64,000 bases of DNA from Microlunatus endophyticus (GCF_014646195.1 NZ_BMMZ01000009.1:1-64000); one strand, 5' to 3'; counted from the first letter of the stretch, positions 49,636-59,518 are shown. Made by a program: numbers and translations. The notes: generated by a model from the sequence alone, not told the origin.

Positions 49636-52600
49636 ATGCACGACGATCACGTGCTGCTCGAGAACCGAACCCGTCGCGTCCTGCTGGACCGCATCCTGCC
49701 GAGCGTGCACAGCACCGTCGGGCAGTTGCAGGTCGAGGCCTGGAATGTCGGCGGCGGCACCGGCGAACCGGTTGCCGCGGAGACGGCAATGCCCGGTCTC
49801 GATCCGGACGCGGCCGTGGCGGCCGGCGTCGCCTACGAACCCTTCGCGATCGGGACGCCGTGGGGCCGGGCCTGGTCGACGACCTGGTTCCACTTCACCG
49901 GAACCGTGCCCCCGGCACCTATCGCCGCCGCCGACGCTCTGGAGATCGTCGTCGACCTGGGCTGGAACGGCACCCAGGCCGGTGCGCAGGCCGAGGGCCT
50001 GGTCTTCCGGCCGGACGGAACGACGGTCAAGGCGCTCAACCCGTACAACAACTGGATCCCGGTCGATGGTGGGCCGGGCGATCCGATCGACCTCTTCGTC
50101 GAGGCAGCGGCCAATCCGAATTTCTCGCCGGGTCCGCGACCGTTCCAGCCGAGCGTGCAAGGCGATCGCGCCACCCTCAGCGATGATCTCGTCGGTCAGC
50201 TCCGCCCGGTCGACATCACGATCCGGCACGCCGAGCTGGCCGAGTTGGGCGCTGATCTTGAATTCCTGCTGGACCTGCAGTCCAGACTTGATCTTGGTGA
50301 GCCACGACGCTGGAAGATCCTGCACGCCCTCGAGTCCGCGCTCGACGCGGTCGACCTCTCCGATCTCGCCGGCACTGCCACCGCTGCTCGCGCCGAACTG
50401 GCCGATGTCCTGGCCAAGCCGGCCGTCCCGTCCGCCCACACCGTCAGCGTGATCGGTCATTCGCACATTGATTCCGCCTGGCTGTGGCCGGTGCGCGAGA
50501 CCGTACGGAAGGTGGCTCGGACCGCCTCCAACGTGCTGGACCTGATGGAGCGCGAGCCCGACCTGCAGTACGCGATGTCCTCGGCCCAGCAGTACGCCTG
50601 GATCAAGGAGACCAGGCCGCAGCTGTGGGCCCGGATCGTCGGGTCGGTCAAGCAGGGCAGGTTCCACCCGATCGGCGGCATGTGGGTCGAGTCGGATGCC
50701 AATCTGGTCGGATCCGAAGTGATGGTCCGCCAGTTCACCTTCGGCCAGCGGTTCTTCCGCGACGAATTCGGCATCACCAACCGCGAGGCCTGGCTGCCGG
50801 ACACCTTCGGCTACTCCGCCGCGCTGCCGCAGATCTGCAGCCTGGCAGGGATCCGCTGGTTCTTCACCCAGAAGATCTCCTGGAACAAGACCAACCGCTT
50901 CCCCCACCACACCTTCCAGTGGGAGGGCATCGACGGCACCAGGATCTACACCCACTTCCCGCCGGCCGACACCCTGCAGGGAGTGCTGTCCGCCGAACAG
51001 CTCACCTACTCGGTGAAGAACTTCAGCGAGAAGGCCGTTTCCGATCATTCCTTCCTGCCCTTCGGCTGGGGAGACGGCGGCGGCGGGCCGACCCGGGAGA
51101 TGATGCAGCGTGCCAAGCGCGCTCGTGATCTTGAAGGCTCACCGAAGCTGGTGATCCGCAAGCCGGCCGACTTCTTCGCCGAGGCCGAGCAGCAGTACCC
51201 GGATCCACCGGTCTGGAAGGGCGAGCTCTACCTCGAGCTGCACCGCGCGACCTCGATCACCCAGGCCGACGTCAAGCGCGGAAACCGAACCAGCGAACGG
51301 CTTCTGCACGAGGCCGAAGCCTGGGCGACCGCAGCAGCCGTACGCGGCCTGATCGACTACCCGTACGACGAGCTCGAGGCACAGTGGCGGATGGTGCTGC
51401 TGCACCAGTTCCACGACATGCTGCCCGGTACAAGCATCGCTTGGGTCCATCAGGAGTCCATCCAGCGCTACCGCGAGATCGCGACAGCTCTGGAACCGAT
51501 CATCGAGCGTTCGCTGGCCGCTCTGGCCGGTGCGGGCGATACGCAGCTCGTGGCGAACGCTTCGCCCTACGCCCGGCGCGGGATCGAGGCGTACGCCCTC
51601 CAGGTCGCGACGAGTGCATCGACCACCTCCACCGTCGTCTCGACCGGCGAAGGCTGGGAGCTGGCCAACGACCGGGCCAAGATCACCATCGCCGCCGACG
51701 GCACCATCGTCTCGGCGGTCGGCCCCAGCGGCCGCGAGGTGCTGCCGCCCGGCACTCGGGCCAATCTGCTCCAGCTCCATCCGGACCTGCCGGCCGAGTG
51801 GGACGCCTGGGACGTCGACAAGTACTACCGCAACACCGTCGTCGATCTTGACTCGGCGGACGAGATCGCACCCGTGACCCTCGGCGACGGACGCCAGGGA
51901 CTGCGGGTTGCCCGGTCGTTCGGGCACGGATCGTCCGTCGTCCAGGAGATCGCGCTGGCCGCCGATGGCCTGCGAGTCGACATCAGCACCGAGATCGACT
52001 GGCACGAGCAGGAGCACCTGCTCAAGGTCGCCTTCCCGGTCGACGTCCATGCGGACACGGCGGCGTACGAGACGCAGTTCGGGCACGTGGTCCGGCCGAC
52101 CCACGACAACACGACGTGGGAGGCGGCCCGCTTCGAGGTCGTCGCGCACCGCTGGGTACATGTCGGCGAGCGCGGTTGGGGTGCCGCGGTGGTCAACGAC
52201 TCGACCTACGGTCACGATGTCACCCGGCACGAGCATCCCAACGGCGGCACCTACACGACGCTGCGGCTGTCGCTGGTCCGCGGGCCGCTCTTCCCCGATC
52301 CGCAGGCGGACCAGGGGCGGCACCTGGCCCGCTTCGCCCTGGTCCTGGACGCCGACGTCTCGGACGCGGTCCGCGAGGGCTACGCACTCGGCACACCGGA
52401 GCGGTCGGTCAGCGGCGCGGCTGCGGTGGATCCGATCGCTGTGGTCGACGGTCCGGTCGTGCTGGAAACGATCAAGCTCGCCGACGACCGGTCCGGTGAT
52501 CTTGTGCTCCGGCTCTACGAGCCGAACGGCGATCGCGCGACGGCGACCCTGGGGACCGACGTCCCCGTCACGAGTGTCCGCGAGGTCGATCTGCTCGAGG

Positions 52601-52713
52601 ACGACCGGGACGGTACGGCGCTGCTCGGTGCGACCGAGAACAAGATCGACTTGGTCCTGCGCCCGTTCGAGATCGTCACGCTCCGCATGACTCCTACCGG
52701 GGCGACCCGATGA
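49636..52713 (+). CDS. GH38 alpha-mannosidase
   Basis: 1025-aa alpha-mannosidase, cytosolic since there is no signal peptide. An N-terminal beta-domain (to about 260) precedes the GH38 catalytic domain with metal ligands His275, His277 and Asp279 (HSHIDSAWLWP) and the nucleophile Asp389 (WLPDTFGYSAALPQI). A middle helical domain contains HQFHDMLPGTSIAWVH and a C-terminal beta-sandwich follows. It is the type that trims mannosyl residues from imported glycans. AGGAAGGA precedes the ATG. The stop overlaps the next gene (ATGA), making a two-enzyme operon. Confidence 0.95.
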   Translation: MHDDHVLLENRTRRVLLDRILPSVHSTVGQLQVEAWNVGGGTGEPVAAETAMPGLDPDAAVAAGVAYEPFAIGTPWGRAWSTTWFHFTGTVPPAPIAAADALEIVVDLGWNGTQAGAQAEGLVFRPDGTTVKALNPYNNWIPVDGGPGDPIDLFVEAAANPNFSPGPRPFQPSVQGDRATLSDDLVGQLRPVDITIRHAELAELGADLEFLLDLQSRLDLGEPRRWKILHALESALDAVDLSDLAGTATAARAELADVLAKPAVPSAHTVSVIGHSHIDSAWLWPVRETVRKVARTASNVLDLMEREPDLQYAMSSAQQYAWIKETRPQLWARIVGSVKQGRFHPIGGMWVESDANLVGSEVMVRQFTFGQRFFRDEFGITNREAWLPDTFGYSAALPQICSLAGIRWFFTQKISWNKTNRFPHHTFQWEGIDGTRIYTHFPPADTLQGVLSAEQLTYSVKNFSEKAVSDHSFLPFGWGDGGGGPTREMMQRAKRARDLEGSPKLVIRKPADFFAEAEQQYPDPPVWKGELYLELHRATSITQADVKRGNRTSERLLHEAEAWATAAAVRGLIDYPYDELEAQWRMVLLHQFHDMLPGTSIAWVHQESIQRYREIATALEPIIERSLAALAGAGDTQLVANASPYARRGIEAYALQVATSASTTSTVVSTGEGWELANDRAKITIAADGTIVSAVGPSGREVLPPGTRANLLQLHPDLPAEWDAWDVDKYYRNTVVDLDSADEIAPVTLGDGRQGLRVARSFGHGSSVVQEIALAADGLRVDISTEIDWHEQEHLLKVAFPVDVHADTAAYETQFGHVVRPTHDNTTWEAARFEVVAHRWVHVGERGWGAAVVNDSTYGHDVTRHEHPNGGTYTTLRLSLVRGPLFPDPQADQGRHLARFALVLDADVSDAVREGYALGTPERSVSGAAAVDPIAVVDGPVVLETIKLADDRSGDLVLRLYEPNGDRATATLGTDVPVTSVREVDLLEDDRDGTALLGATENKIDLVLRPFEIVTLRMTPTGATR

Positions 52714-54131
52714 GCGCGCCGGCCACACCGCCCGCCCTGCCGGATCAGCCCGGTTGGGCTCCGACGATCTCCGCCAGCGGGTCGGCCGAACTCGGGCCGA
52801 CGTATGCCCTCGCGATCCGGACGCTGGCGGCCAACATCGTCCCGGGCCCGGACGATGACCCGGCCCACTTCATCCGTGCTGGGGCCGGTTATCCAACTCC
52901 GTGGACACGGGATGCGGCGCTCAACGCCTGGGGCGCGGCGTCGATCCTGCGACCGGACGTCGCCGAGCGCACACTGCGGATGGTCTGCGACGAGGGACCC
53001 GAAGGACCGGTGATCGCCCAGGACAACCAATGGTGGGACCAGATCATCTGGGTGATCGCCGCCGAGCAGCACGCCCGAGCGACCGGCGACCGGGGCTTCC
53101 TCGCCGCCGCGTACGGGATCGGGGCGCGCTCGCTGGCGATCCTGGACGCGACCCACTACGACCCGGGAACCGGGTTGTATCTCGGCCCGGCCCTGATGCA
53201 GGACGGCATCGCCGGACTGCCCTCCCCACCCGCGACCGACCGCGAGGAATCGTCGTTCGTGCTGGACTATCCGGGAGCGCACACCATCGCCTCGCTGTCC
53301 ACCAACGCCGTCTACGTCGGAGCGCTCCGGGCGCTGGCCAGGATGGCCGCCGAAGTCGGGGACGCGGCCGCCTCCCTCGGCTGGACCGAGCGTGCCGACC
53401 GACTCACGACGGCCGTCGACGCCGAGCTGTGGGATCCGCGCCAGCAGACGTACGGCTACTTCCGGCACGGCGACGGGAGTCTCGACCTCTCGCAGGAAGC
53501 GGCGGGCTTCGGCCTGCTTGCCGCGCTGGAGGTCGTACCGGCGGAGCGAGCCGCCCGCCTGCTGCAGCAGCTGCACCTGGAGCCGTACGGGCACGTCAGC
53601 GTGTGGCCGTCGTTCGAGCGCTACGACCAGGACCATCCTGGCCGACACAACGTGATGTTGTGGCCGATGATCATGGGATTGGTCGGACTGGGCGCCAGTC
53701 GGTACGCCCCCGATCTTGCTCGGACGGTCCTTGACCAGTTCCACACGCTGGTCGGGCGTGACGGTCGGTTCTGGGAGATCTACGACGCCCGGACCGGGCT
53801 GCCGAGCGGCGGCTGGCAGGTCGGTCACGAGTGGCCGCCGTTGATCGACCAGACCTGGTCCGCGACGTCGTACTTGCGGCTGGTGCATCACGGCGCGATC
53901 GGACTGCAGCCCGAGGTCGACGGCCTGAGGTTCACCGATGATCACATACCCGGGCTGGGGACCGTGCGTGCGACCGGCATCGGCTGGCGCAGAGCGCTGC
54001 TCGACATCACGGTCGACGGTGACGGCCCGATCACCCGGGTGCTGGTGGACGGTGAGGACGTGACCGCAAACGATCACCACGTCCCGGGCGGGCTGACGGG
54101 AGAGCATCGGGTCGACATCACCCGCGGCTGA
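52710..54131 (+). CDS. MGH1-like (alpha/alpha-six-hairpin) glycosidase
   Basis: 473-aa protein resembling the mannosylglycerate hydrolase MGH1-like domain of GH63-related enzymes. It shows an all-helical barrel with GAGYPTPWTRDAALNAWGAA, DNQWWDQIIWVIAAEQH, SFVLDYPGAHTIASLSTNAV and the late WPPLIDQTWSATSYLRLV. Catalytic acids in this fold include Asp near WTRDA and Glu in the C-terminal half; assignments here are tentative. Translationally coupled to the GH38 gene, so a mannose-containing glycan or mannosyl compound is the likely substrate. The C-terminal 60 residues form a small beta-domain. No signal peptide. Confidence 0.78.
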   Translation: MSAPATPPALPDQPGWAPTISASGSAELGPTYALAIRTLAANIVPGPDDDPAHFIRAGAGYPTPWTRDAALNAWGAASILRPDVAERTLRMVCDEGPEGPVIAQDNQWWDQIIWVIAAEQHARATGDRGFLAAAYGIGARSLAILDATHYDPGTGLYLGPALMQDGIAGLPSPPATDREESSFVLDYPGAHTIASLSTNAVYVGALRALARMAAEVGDAAASLGWTERADRLTTAVDAELWDPRQQTYGYFRHGDGSLDLSQEAAGFGLLAALEVVPAERAARLLQQLHLEPYGHVSVWPSFERYDQDHPGRHNVMLWPMIMGLVGLGASRYAPDLARTVLDQFHTLVGRDGRFWEIYDARTGLPSGGWQVGHEWPPLIDQTWSATSYLRLVHHGAIGLQPEVDGLRFTDDHIPGLGTVRATGIGWRRALLDITVDGDGPITRVLVDGEDVTANDHHVPGGLTGEHRVDITRG

Positions 54132-54139
54132 GGTGGGCC

Positions 54140-55111
54140 TCAAGCGGTGGGGATGCCCAAGGCGTCCATCATTCCCTTGACGTAACCGATCGACCAGCTC
54201 CAGGCGTTGCGGCTGTCCCCGATCATCTGCGGGACATGATCAACGATCAGGGTGCCGTCGAAGCCGACCTCGGCCAACGTCTTGAGATACTCGCGCATGT
54301 CGCCGTAGCCGGAATCGATGAAGGACTCGACGAAGTCCGGCATCGGCGAGCTGACATTGCGGAAGTGGATCTTCCACAGCTTGTCCTGGGCGGCGAAGCC
54401 GCGGATCGCCTCGGTCGGCGTCCGGCCCATCGTGGCGCCGCCCTCCAGCCAGGTGCCCAGGCACAGGCAGGCGCCGAAGTTCGGGCTGTCCGCGATGTCG
54501 AACGCCCGCTGGTAGCCCTCCCAGGAACTGGCGATGCACCGCGGCACACCACCGAGCGGGACACCCGGCGGATCATCGGGATGCAGCCCGATCCTGATCC
54601 CGAGCTCCTCGGCCACCGGGACGACCCGGCGGACGAAGTAGGCGAAGTTGTCCCAGATCTCGTCCTCGCTGAAGGCGCGGCCGTGGCTGAAGCCGGTCGA
54701 CGGATAGGTCGTGCCGGCCCAGAAGCCGGTCGCCGATCCGTCGGTGTAGGAGCGCGCGGAGGCGCCGCCGCGCGCCGGTCTCCGGTCCCGGCCCCAGATC
54801 CCGTTGGCCATGTGGGCGTAGGTCGTGTAGGTCATGCCGATCTCGGCCATCGCTCGCAGGTGCTCGATGTAGGCGTCGATCTTCTGGTCCCGATCCGGCA
54901 GTCCCAGGGTGACTGACGGCATGTTGTGCACGTCGGTGTTCCCGACATTGGTCAAGATCAGACCAGCCGCGTCCACCCGCTGCTTGACAGAGCGGAAGAA
55001 GTCCCGACCACCACCGGTCGAGGAGACCGTGACGTGCTCGACGCCGATCTGCTGGGCGTAGCGAAGATCATCTTCGGTGAAATCCTGCGACAACTGCAGT
55101 GTCAGCTTCAT
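54140..55111 (-). CDS. UxuA-like (mannonate dehydratase fold) protein
   Basis: 323-aa TIM-barrel protein with the UxuA-type segment GLHPDDPPGVPLGG. Probable metal ligands are His177, Cys217 (CLCLGTWLEGG) and His249 (WKIHFRNVSS). It is shorter than classical mannonate dehydratase (about 390 aa), and sugar-isomerase members of the same clan are alternatives. The ATG at 55111 follows GAAGGAG. It lies convergent to the MGH1-like gene with an 8-bp gap and divergent to a second UxuA-like gene. A role in uronate or aldonate catabolism is inferred. Confidence 0.75.
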   Translation of the reverse strand: MKLTLQLSQDFTEDDLRYAQQIGVEHVTVSSTGGGRDFFRSVKQRVDAAGLILTNVGNTDVHNMPSVTLGLPDRDQKIDAYIEHLRAMAEIGMTYTTYAHMANGIWGRDRRPARGGASARSYTDGSATGFWAGTTYPSTGFSHGRAFSEDEIWDNFAYFVRRVVPVAEELGIRIGLHPDDPPGVPLGGVPRCIASSWEGYQRAFDIADSPNFGACLCLGTWLEGGATMGRTPTEAIRGFAAQDKLWKIHFRNVSSPMPDFVESFIDSGYGDMREYLKTLAEVGFDGTLIVDHVPQMIGDSRNAWSWSIGYVKGMMDALGIPTA

Positions 55112-55167
55112 GTGACTCCTTCGTCCTCAGGCATTGATAGCAGAGGCCGCGGCAGCCCGTGCGCGGG

Positions 55168-55190
55168 ACCGTTCTACGCTGAGAACCGGT
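55168..55190. promoter_or_regulatory. Imperfect inverted repeat between the two UxuA-like genes
   Basis: ACCGTTCT and AGAACCGGT are near-inverted halves with a one-base bulge, in the 125-bp divergent spacer. A shared operator is possible; no promoter boxes could be fixed. Confidence 0.3.
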
Positions 55191-55236
55191 TGCTGCTAGT
55201 GGAATGTCTGACCCCCGACACAATGGAGCGTCTCCC

Positions 55237-56268
55237 ATGGTCCAGATCGCTGAAATGCTGCCCAACGGCCCCGGCAATGAACCCCTCTGGCGACTCGTCA
55301 GCCAGATGGGAGTCCAGTACGCGGTCGGCACCCTCCCGGACGCGACGCTGTGTGGCCCCGGTGAGGCTCCATGGGATTACCTGCCCTTGCTGCGGCTCAA
55401 GCAGAAGCACAACGACGCCGGTTTTGCGTTGCCGGTGATCGAATCACGGCCGCCGCTGAATCTGACCAAGCGCGGCTTGGAGGGCCGCGATGCGGAGATC
55501 GACGTGGTCTGCAAGCTGCTCGAGAACATGGGCCGGGTCGGGATCAGGACCTGGTGTTACGAGTGGATGGCCGACTTCAACTGGCTGCGTACGGATTTCG
55601 GCTATCAGTCCCGCGGCGGCTCACTGGTCACCCGCTACCGGCACGCCGACATGGCCGACGCGCCGCTGACGGAGTGGGGCGAGGTCAGCGAGGAGACTCT
55701 CTGGGAGGCGTTGGAGTATTTCCTGCGCCGGGTGCTGCCGGTCGCCGAGAAGGCCGGCGTCGAATTGGCGATGCACCCGGACGATCCGCCGATCTCGCCC
55801 ATCCGCGGCGTCGCGCGGATCATGAGCTCGATCGACAACTACCAACGGCTGCTGGACATCGTGCCCTCGCCGATGAACGGCATCACCTTGTGCCAGGGAA
55901 ACTTCGTGCTGATGGATCCCGACGTGCCGAAGACCATCCGGAAATTCGGCCGGCAGGGCAAGATCTTCTTCGTCCATCTGCGCGACGTCGCGGGGACCGT
56001 CGAGGACTATCACGAGACCTGGCACGACGACGGGCAGACCGACATGCTGGAGTGCCTGAAGACCTACGACGAGGTGGGGTTCACCGGAGTCCTCCGCCCC
56101 GATCACGTACCGAGCGTCGAGGGTGAGGACAACCACCGTCCCGGCTACCAGCTCTACGGCCGGCTGTTCGCCGTCGGGTACATCGCCGGCCTGCTGCAGT
56201 CGCTCGGTACCCGGACCCTGAGACGCACTACGCCGGAGCTCCTGGTCGGCGAGAGCGTGCCGGTCTGA
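55237..56268 (+). CDS. UxuA-like (mannonate dehydratase fold) protein
   Basis: 343-aa protein with the segment AMHPDDPPISPIRGVARI. Likely metal ligands are His180, Cys219 (GITLCQGNF) and His247 (FFVHLRDV), and the C terminus reads RPDHVPSVEG. It is closer to bona fide mannonate dehydratase than its divergent neighbour, although the pair share the same core. The ATG at 55237 is taken because GGAG lies nine bases upstream; the frame is open from 55204. It overlaps the BKACE gene by one base, implying that the dehydratase product or a derivative is the BKACE substrate. Confidence 0.8.
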   Translation: MVQIAEMLPNGPGNEPLWRLVSQMGVQYAVGTLPDATLCGPGEAPWDYLPLLRLKQKHNDAGFALPVIESRPPLNLTKRGLEGRDAEIDVVCKLLENMGRVGIRTWCYEWMADFNWLRTDFGYQSRGGSLVTRYRHADMADAPLTEWGEVSEETLWEALEYFLRRVLPVAEKAGVELAMHPDDPPISPIRGVARIMSSIDNYQRLLDIVPSPMNGITLCQGNFVLMDPDVPKTIRKFGRQGKIFFVHLRDVAGTVEDYHETWHDDGQTDMLECLKTYDEVGFTGVLRPDHVPSVEGEDNHRPGYQLYGRLFAVGYIAGLLQSLGTRTLRRTTPELLVGESVPV

Positions 56269-57212
56269 TGATCAAGTCCCCGAAGGTGATCATCAGCACC
56301 GCGGTGACCGGCTCGGTGAACATCCCGTCCCAGAGTCCCTATCTGCCGCTGGCACCGGAGCAGGTCGTCGAAGCCGCGGTCGGCGCAGCCCGGGCCGGAT
56401 CGGCGATCATCCACCTGCACGCCCGTCAACCGGACGGCCGCCCGGCCTTCGAGCCGGAGGTCTTCGAGCAGATCATCCCGCCGATCCTCGACCAGGTCGA
56501 TGTCGTCATCAACATCACCACCGGCGGATCCTCGGCGATGACCATGGACCAACGACTCGCATGGTCCCGCAGATTCAGCCCCGAGCTCGCCTCGCTCAAC
56601 ATGGGCTCGATGAATTTCGTCTACTCCGGGATCGCCGACAAGATCACCAACTGGCGGCACGACTGGGAGAAGCCGTACGTCCTGAACACCTACAGCCATC
56701 CCTTCATCAACAGCTTCGACCAGATCGAGCACATCCTCACCACCCTCGGCGCCGGCGGCACGCGCTTCGAATACGAGTGCTACGACATCGGCCACCTCTA
56801 CACGCTGGCCTACTTCGCCGACCGTGGACTGGCAAAGCCACCGTTCCTGATCCAGGGCGTCTTCGGGATCCTCGGCGGCATCGGCGCCGACCACGAGAAT
56901 CTCACCCACATGGTCGCTATCGCCGACAAGCTCTTCGGGGACTCCTATCACTTCTCCTGCTTCGCCGCCGGCCGCAACCAGTTCCAGTTCGGCACCCATT
57001 CCGCCTGGCTCGGCGGCCACGTCCGGGTCGGCCTGGAGGACAGCCTATGGATCGGCAAGGGCAGGCTCGCCACCAGCAATGCCGAGCAGGTGCAGAAGAT
57101 CCGCGGCGTCGTCGAGGACATCGGCCGGGAGGTCGCCACCCCGGACGAGGCACGACAGTTGCTCGCCCTCAAAGGACCCGGAAGCACTGTCCTGGAACAA
57201 CCACTTCCGTGA
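56268..57212 (+). CDS. BKACE family (beta-keto acid cleavage) enzyme
   Basis: 314-aa TIM-barrel protein of the BKACE/DUF849 family, whose members transfer acetyl from acetyl-CoA-dependent retro-Claisen cleavage of beta-keto acids. It has TAVTGSVNIPSQSPYLPL, the zinc histidines His49 and His51 in IIHLHAR, NMGSMNF and the terminal SNAEQVQKIRGVVEDIG. Length is normal. The substrate varies widely in the family and cannot be read here; its position directly behind a UxuA-like dehydratase is unusual and points to a sugar-derived keto acid. Confidence 0.88.
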   Translation: MIKSPKVIISTAVTGSVNIPSQSPYLPLAPEQVVEAAVGAARAGSAIIHLHARQPDGRPAFEPEVFEQIIPPILDQVDVVINITTGGSSAMTMDQRLAWSRRFSPELASLNMGSMNFVYSGIADKITNWRHDWEKPYVLNTYSHPFINSFDQIEHILTTLGAGGTRFEYECYDIGHLYTLAYFADRGLAKPPFLIQGVFGILGGIGADHENLTHMVAIADKLFGDSYHFSCFAAGRNQFQFGTHSAWLGGHVRVGLEDSLWIGKGRLATSNAEQVQKIRGVVEDIGREVATPDEARQLLALKGPGSTVLEQPLP

Positions 57213-57227
57213 TCATTCCGCTCACGG

Positions 57228-58037
57228 TCATCGGGACAACAGGACGTGGCCGGGATTGGCCAGAGTTCCGCCGTCGACGAGCACCGTTGTCCCGGTGACG
57301 TAGGACGCCGAATCGCTGCACAGGAACGCGATCACCGCGGCAACCTCCTCCGGCTCGGCCATCCGGCCGCGACCATTGGCCGCCGGGTGATCCGGTCCGT
57401 CGGGGGCAGTCGCGGCGCCAGGATCGACGTCGCGAACCCCGTCGACCGTGACCAGTGGCGTACGGACCGGTCCGGGCGCGACGCTGTTGACCCGGATGCC
57501 GTCGGCGGCGTGGTCGATCGCCATCGACCGGCTCAGCGCGTCGATCCCGGCCTTGCTCACGGAGTAGCCGACCACCCGGGACTCCGGTGCGAAGCCCTGG
57601 ACCGAGGAGATGTTGACGATCGCTCCGCCGCCGCGGGCCCGAAGCTGCGGGACGGCGTACTTGGCGGCCAGGAACATCCCGGTCAGATTGGTGTCGAGCA
57701 CCCGGTGCCAGGCCGCCTCGGTGGTGTCCTCGACCGTGCCGTAGGTCTGGACGCCGGCACAGCAGACCAGCATGTCCAGCCCGCCGTACTGGTCGACGGC
57801 AAGCCGCATCAGCCGCTCCACATCGGCCGCCGAGCGGACGTCGGCCGTGACGCCGGTGACCGCCGGGCCGTATTCCGCCAGCGCCTGCGCGGCAGCGGCG
57901 ACCGTCTCTTGATCATGGCTGCAATAGACGACCCGGGCACCGCCGGCGGCGAGTGCGGCGACCGTCGCCCGGCCGATCCCGGTGGATCCCCCGGTAACGA
58001 CCGCGACCTTGCCGGTGAAGTCGGCACCCGCGCTCAT
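57228..58037 (-). CDS. Short-chain dehydrogenase/reductase
   Basis: 269-aa SDR with nucleotide motif TGGSTGIG (15-22), catalytic Asn117, Ser144, Tyr158 and Lys162, and a C-terminal VTGTTVLVDGGTL. The usual NNAG motif is CCAG (92-95). It resembles sugar or gluconate-type dehydrogenases. It is the last gene of a minus-strand operon behind a CUT1 importer, 34 bp after the binding-protein gene, so oxidation of the imported sugar or of a mannonate-type intermediate is the inferred role. Confidence 0.85.
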   Translation of the reverse strand: MSAGADFTGKVAVVTGGSTGIGRATVAALAAGGARVVYCSHDQETVAAAAQALAEYGPAVTGVTADVRSAADVERLMRLAVDQYGGLDMLVCCAGVQTYGTVEDTTEAAWHRVLDTNLTGMFLAAKYAVPQLRARGGGAIVNISSVQGFAPESRVVGYSVSKAGIDALSRSMAIDHAADGIRVNSVAPGPVRTPLVTVDGVRDVDPGAATAPDGPDHPAANGRGRMAEPEEVAAVIAFLCSDSASYVTGTTVLVDGGTLANPGHVLLSR

Positions 58038-58071
58038 CGACGCGCTTTCATGGACGGCTCCGTTCCGTCAC

Positions 58072-59493
58072 TCATCCTGCCGAGATGAGCTTGTTGACCT
58101 GGTCAACATAGCTGTTCATGGTCGGCCCGACCGGCTTCTTGCCCTCCAACATCGGATTCCACAGGCTCTTGGACAGATTGGCGGCCTTGCCGGCCCACGG
58201 ATCGAGGAATCCGGTGCCGACCTTCTGCGGATTCTTCAGCTCCTGCTGCACGGTGGACGCGACCTGTTTGCCGATCGCCCCGTGGCTGTCGAGGTTGGAC
58301 AGATAACCCTTCGACCCCGGCACGTACGCGATCGGCGCGACCGGATCCTGTGCGTAGGCCTCGTTGAAGACCGTGGTCAGCATGTACGAGATCACCTGCC
58401 AGGTGGCGTCCGGATTCTTCTCCGACGACGGCGAGCAGAAGGCGTTCGACTCCAGCGGTGCGACCTGCTCCGCCGATCCCCGGGGGATCGGCGCGTACCC
58501 CCAGTTGATCTTGGGTTTGCCGTCGAAGATCGAGACCGCGTTCCACTGGCCGCCCCAGGCCATCGGGACCTGTCCGTTGATGAACGCCGCCCAGGTGTTG
58601 GTGGCCGTGAAGTCGGGGTTGGTCACCTCACCGGCCTTGATCGCTGCCGCCCAGCGGGTGGCGCCCTCCTCCAGCTGGGGGTCGGTGCTGAATTTCGACA
58701 CACTCTTCCAGGTCCGCTCGGGCGCCAGCCCATGTCCGCCGTTGTCGATCGAATAGATCGACAGACCGACCGGGTCGTAGAGGTCGCCCCAACCGGTCTG
58801 CATCCCATAGCGCTGTTTGGCGCTGCCGCCGGACTTGACCGTCAGCTTCTGCATGTCGGTGAACAGGTCGTCCCAGGTCCAGTTCGCCGAGGGCAGCTTG
58901 AGCCCGGCCTTCTGGAACATGTCCGCGTTGTAGAAGACGCCGTACGTGTTCGCCTCGTTGGGCACGCCGTACTGCTTGCCGTTGACCTGGTACTGGTCCA
59001 GGTATCCCGGCCCGAACTGGTTCTTGTCCAGTGGCGCCTTCTTGGCGCCGGCGGCCGTTCCGTCGACGTACGGCGTCCAGTCGTACAGTTTGCCGCTGGC
59101 GGCCAGCGGCTGGAAGCTGCTGTCGAGATTGGCGCACCAGAAGACGTCCGGCAACGTATTCGACAGCACCATGGAATTGATCTTCTGGTAGTACTGCGCG
59201 CCCGATCCGACGTACACCAGCTTGACGTGGATACCGGTCTTCTGGGTCAGCTTGTCCAGTGACGCCTGGTAGAGCTTGCGATCCTGGGGAGTCGCCCAGG
59301 TCATCAGCGAGATGGTGGTCGGCCCGGCCGAAGCGCCGCTGCCACCGCTGTCGCCGGAGTTGCTGCCGGTGCCACCACTGAATCCGCTGCAGGCGGCCGA
59401 CACAGCCAGCAATCCTACGGCCGTCAGTCCGGCGAGGACGCCCCTGACGCCCGGTCTCCTCATGGCGGGTTTCCCCGTAGCTCGTGTTCTCAT
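58072..59493 (-). CDS. Family 1 extracellular sugar-binding lipoprotein
   Basis: 473-aa binding protein of the second CUT1 importer. The signal peptide runs to lipobox VSAAC (Cys35), with a Ser/Gly-rich linker after it. The mature fold includes TTISLMTWATPQDRK, NTLPDVFWCANLD and NWTWDDLFTDMQKL. No twin-arginine motif, unlike the other two binding proteins. The ATG at 59493 follows AGGAG; an internal ATG ten codons later is an alternative. Third gene of the operon after both permeases, an uncommon order. Confidence 0.9.
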   Translation of the reverse strand: MRTRATGKPAMRRPGVRGVLAGLTAVGLLAVSAACSGFSGGTGSNSGDSGGSGASAGPTTISLMTWATPQDRKLYQASLDKLTQKTGIHVKLVYVGSGAQYYQKINSMVLSNTLPDVFWCANLDSSFQPLAASGKLYDWTPYVDGTAAGAKKAPLDKNQFGPGYLDQYQVNGKQYGVPNEANTYGVFYNADMFQKAGLKLPSANWTWDDLFTDMQKLTVKSGGSAKQRYGMQTGWGDLYDPVGLSIYSIDNGGHGLAPERTWKSVSKFSTDPQLEEGATRWAAAIKAGEVTNPDFTATNTWAAFINGQVPMAWGGQWNAVSIFDGKPKINWGYAPIPRGSAEQVAPLESNAFCSPSSEKNPDATWQVISYMLTTVFNEAYAQDPVAPIAYVPGSKGYLSNLDSHGAIGKQVASTVQQELKNPQKVGTGFLDPWAGKAANLSKSLWNPMLEGKKPVGPTMNSYVDQVNKLISAG

Positions 59494-59518
59494 AGCCCGT
59501 CCGCTCCTTTGTGTCTGG

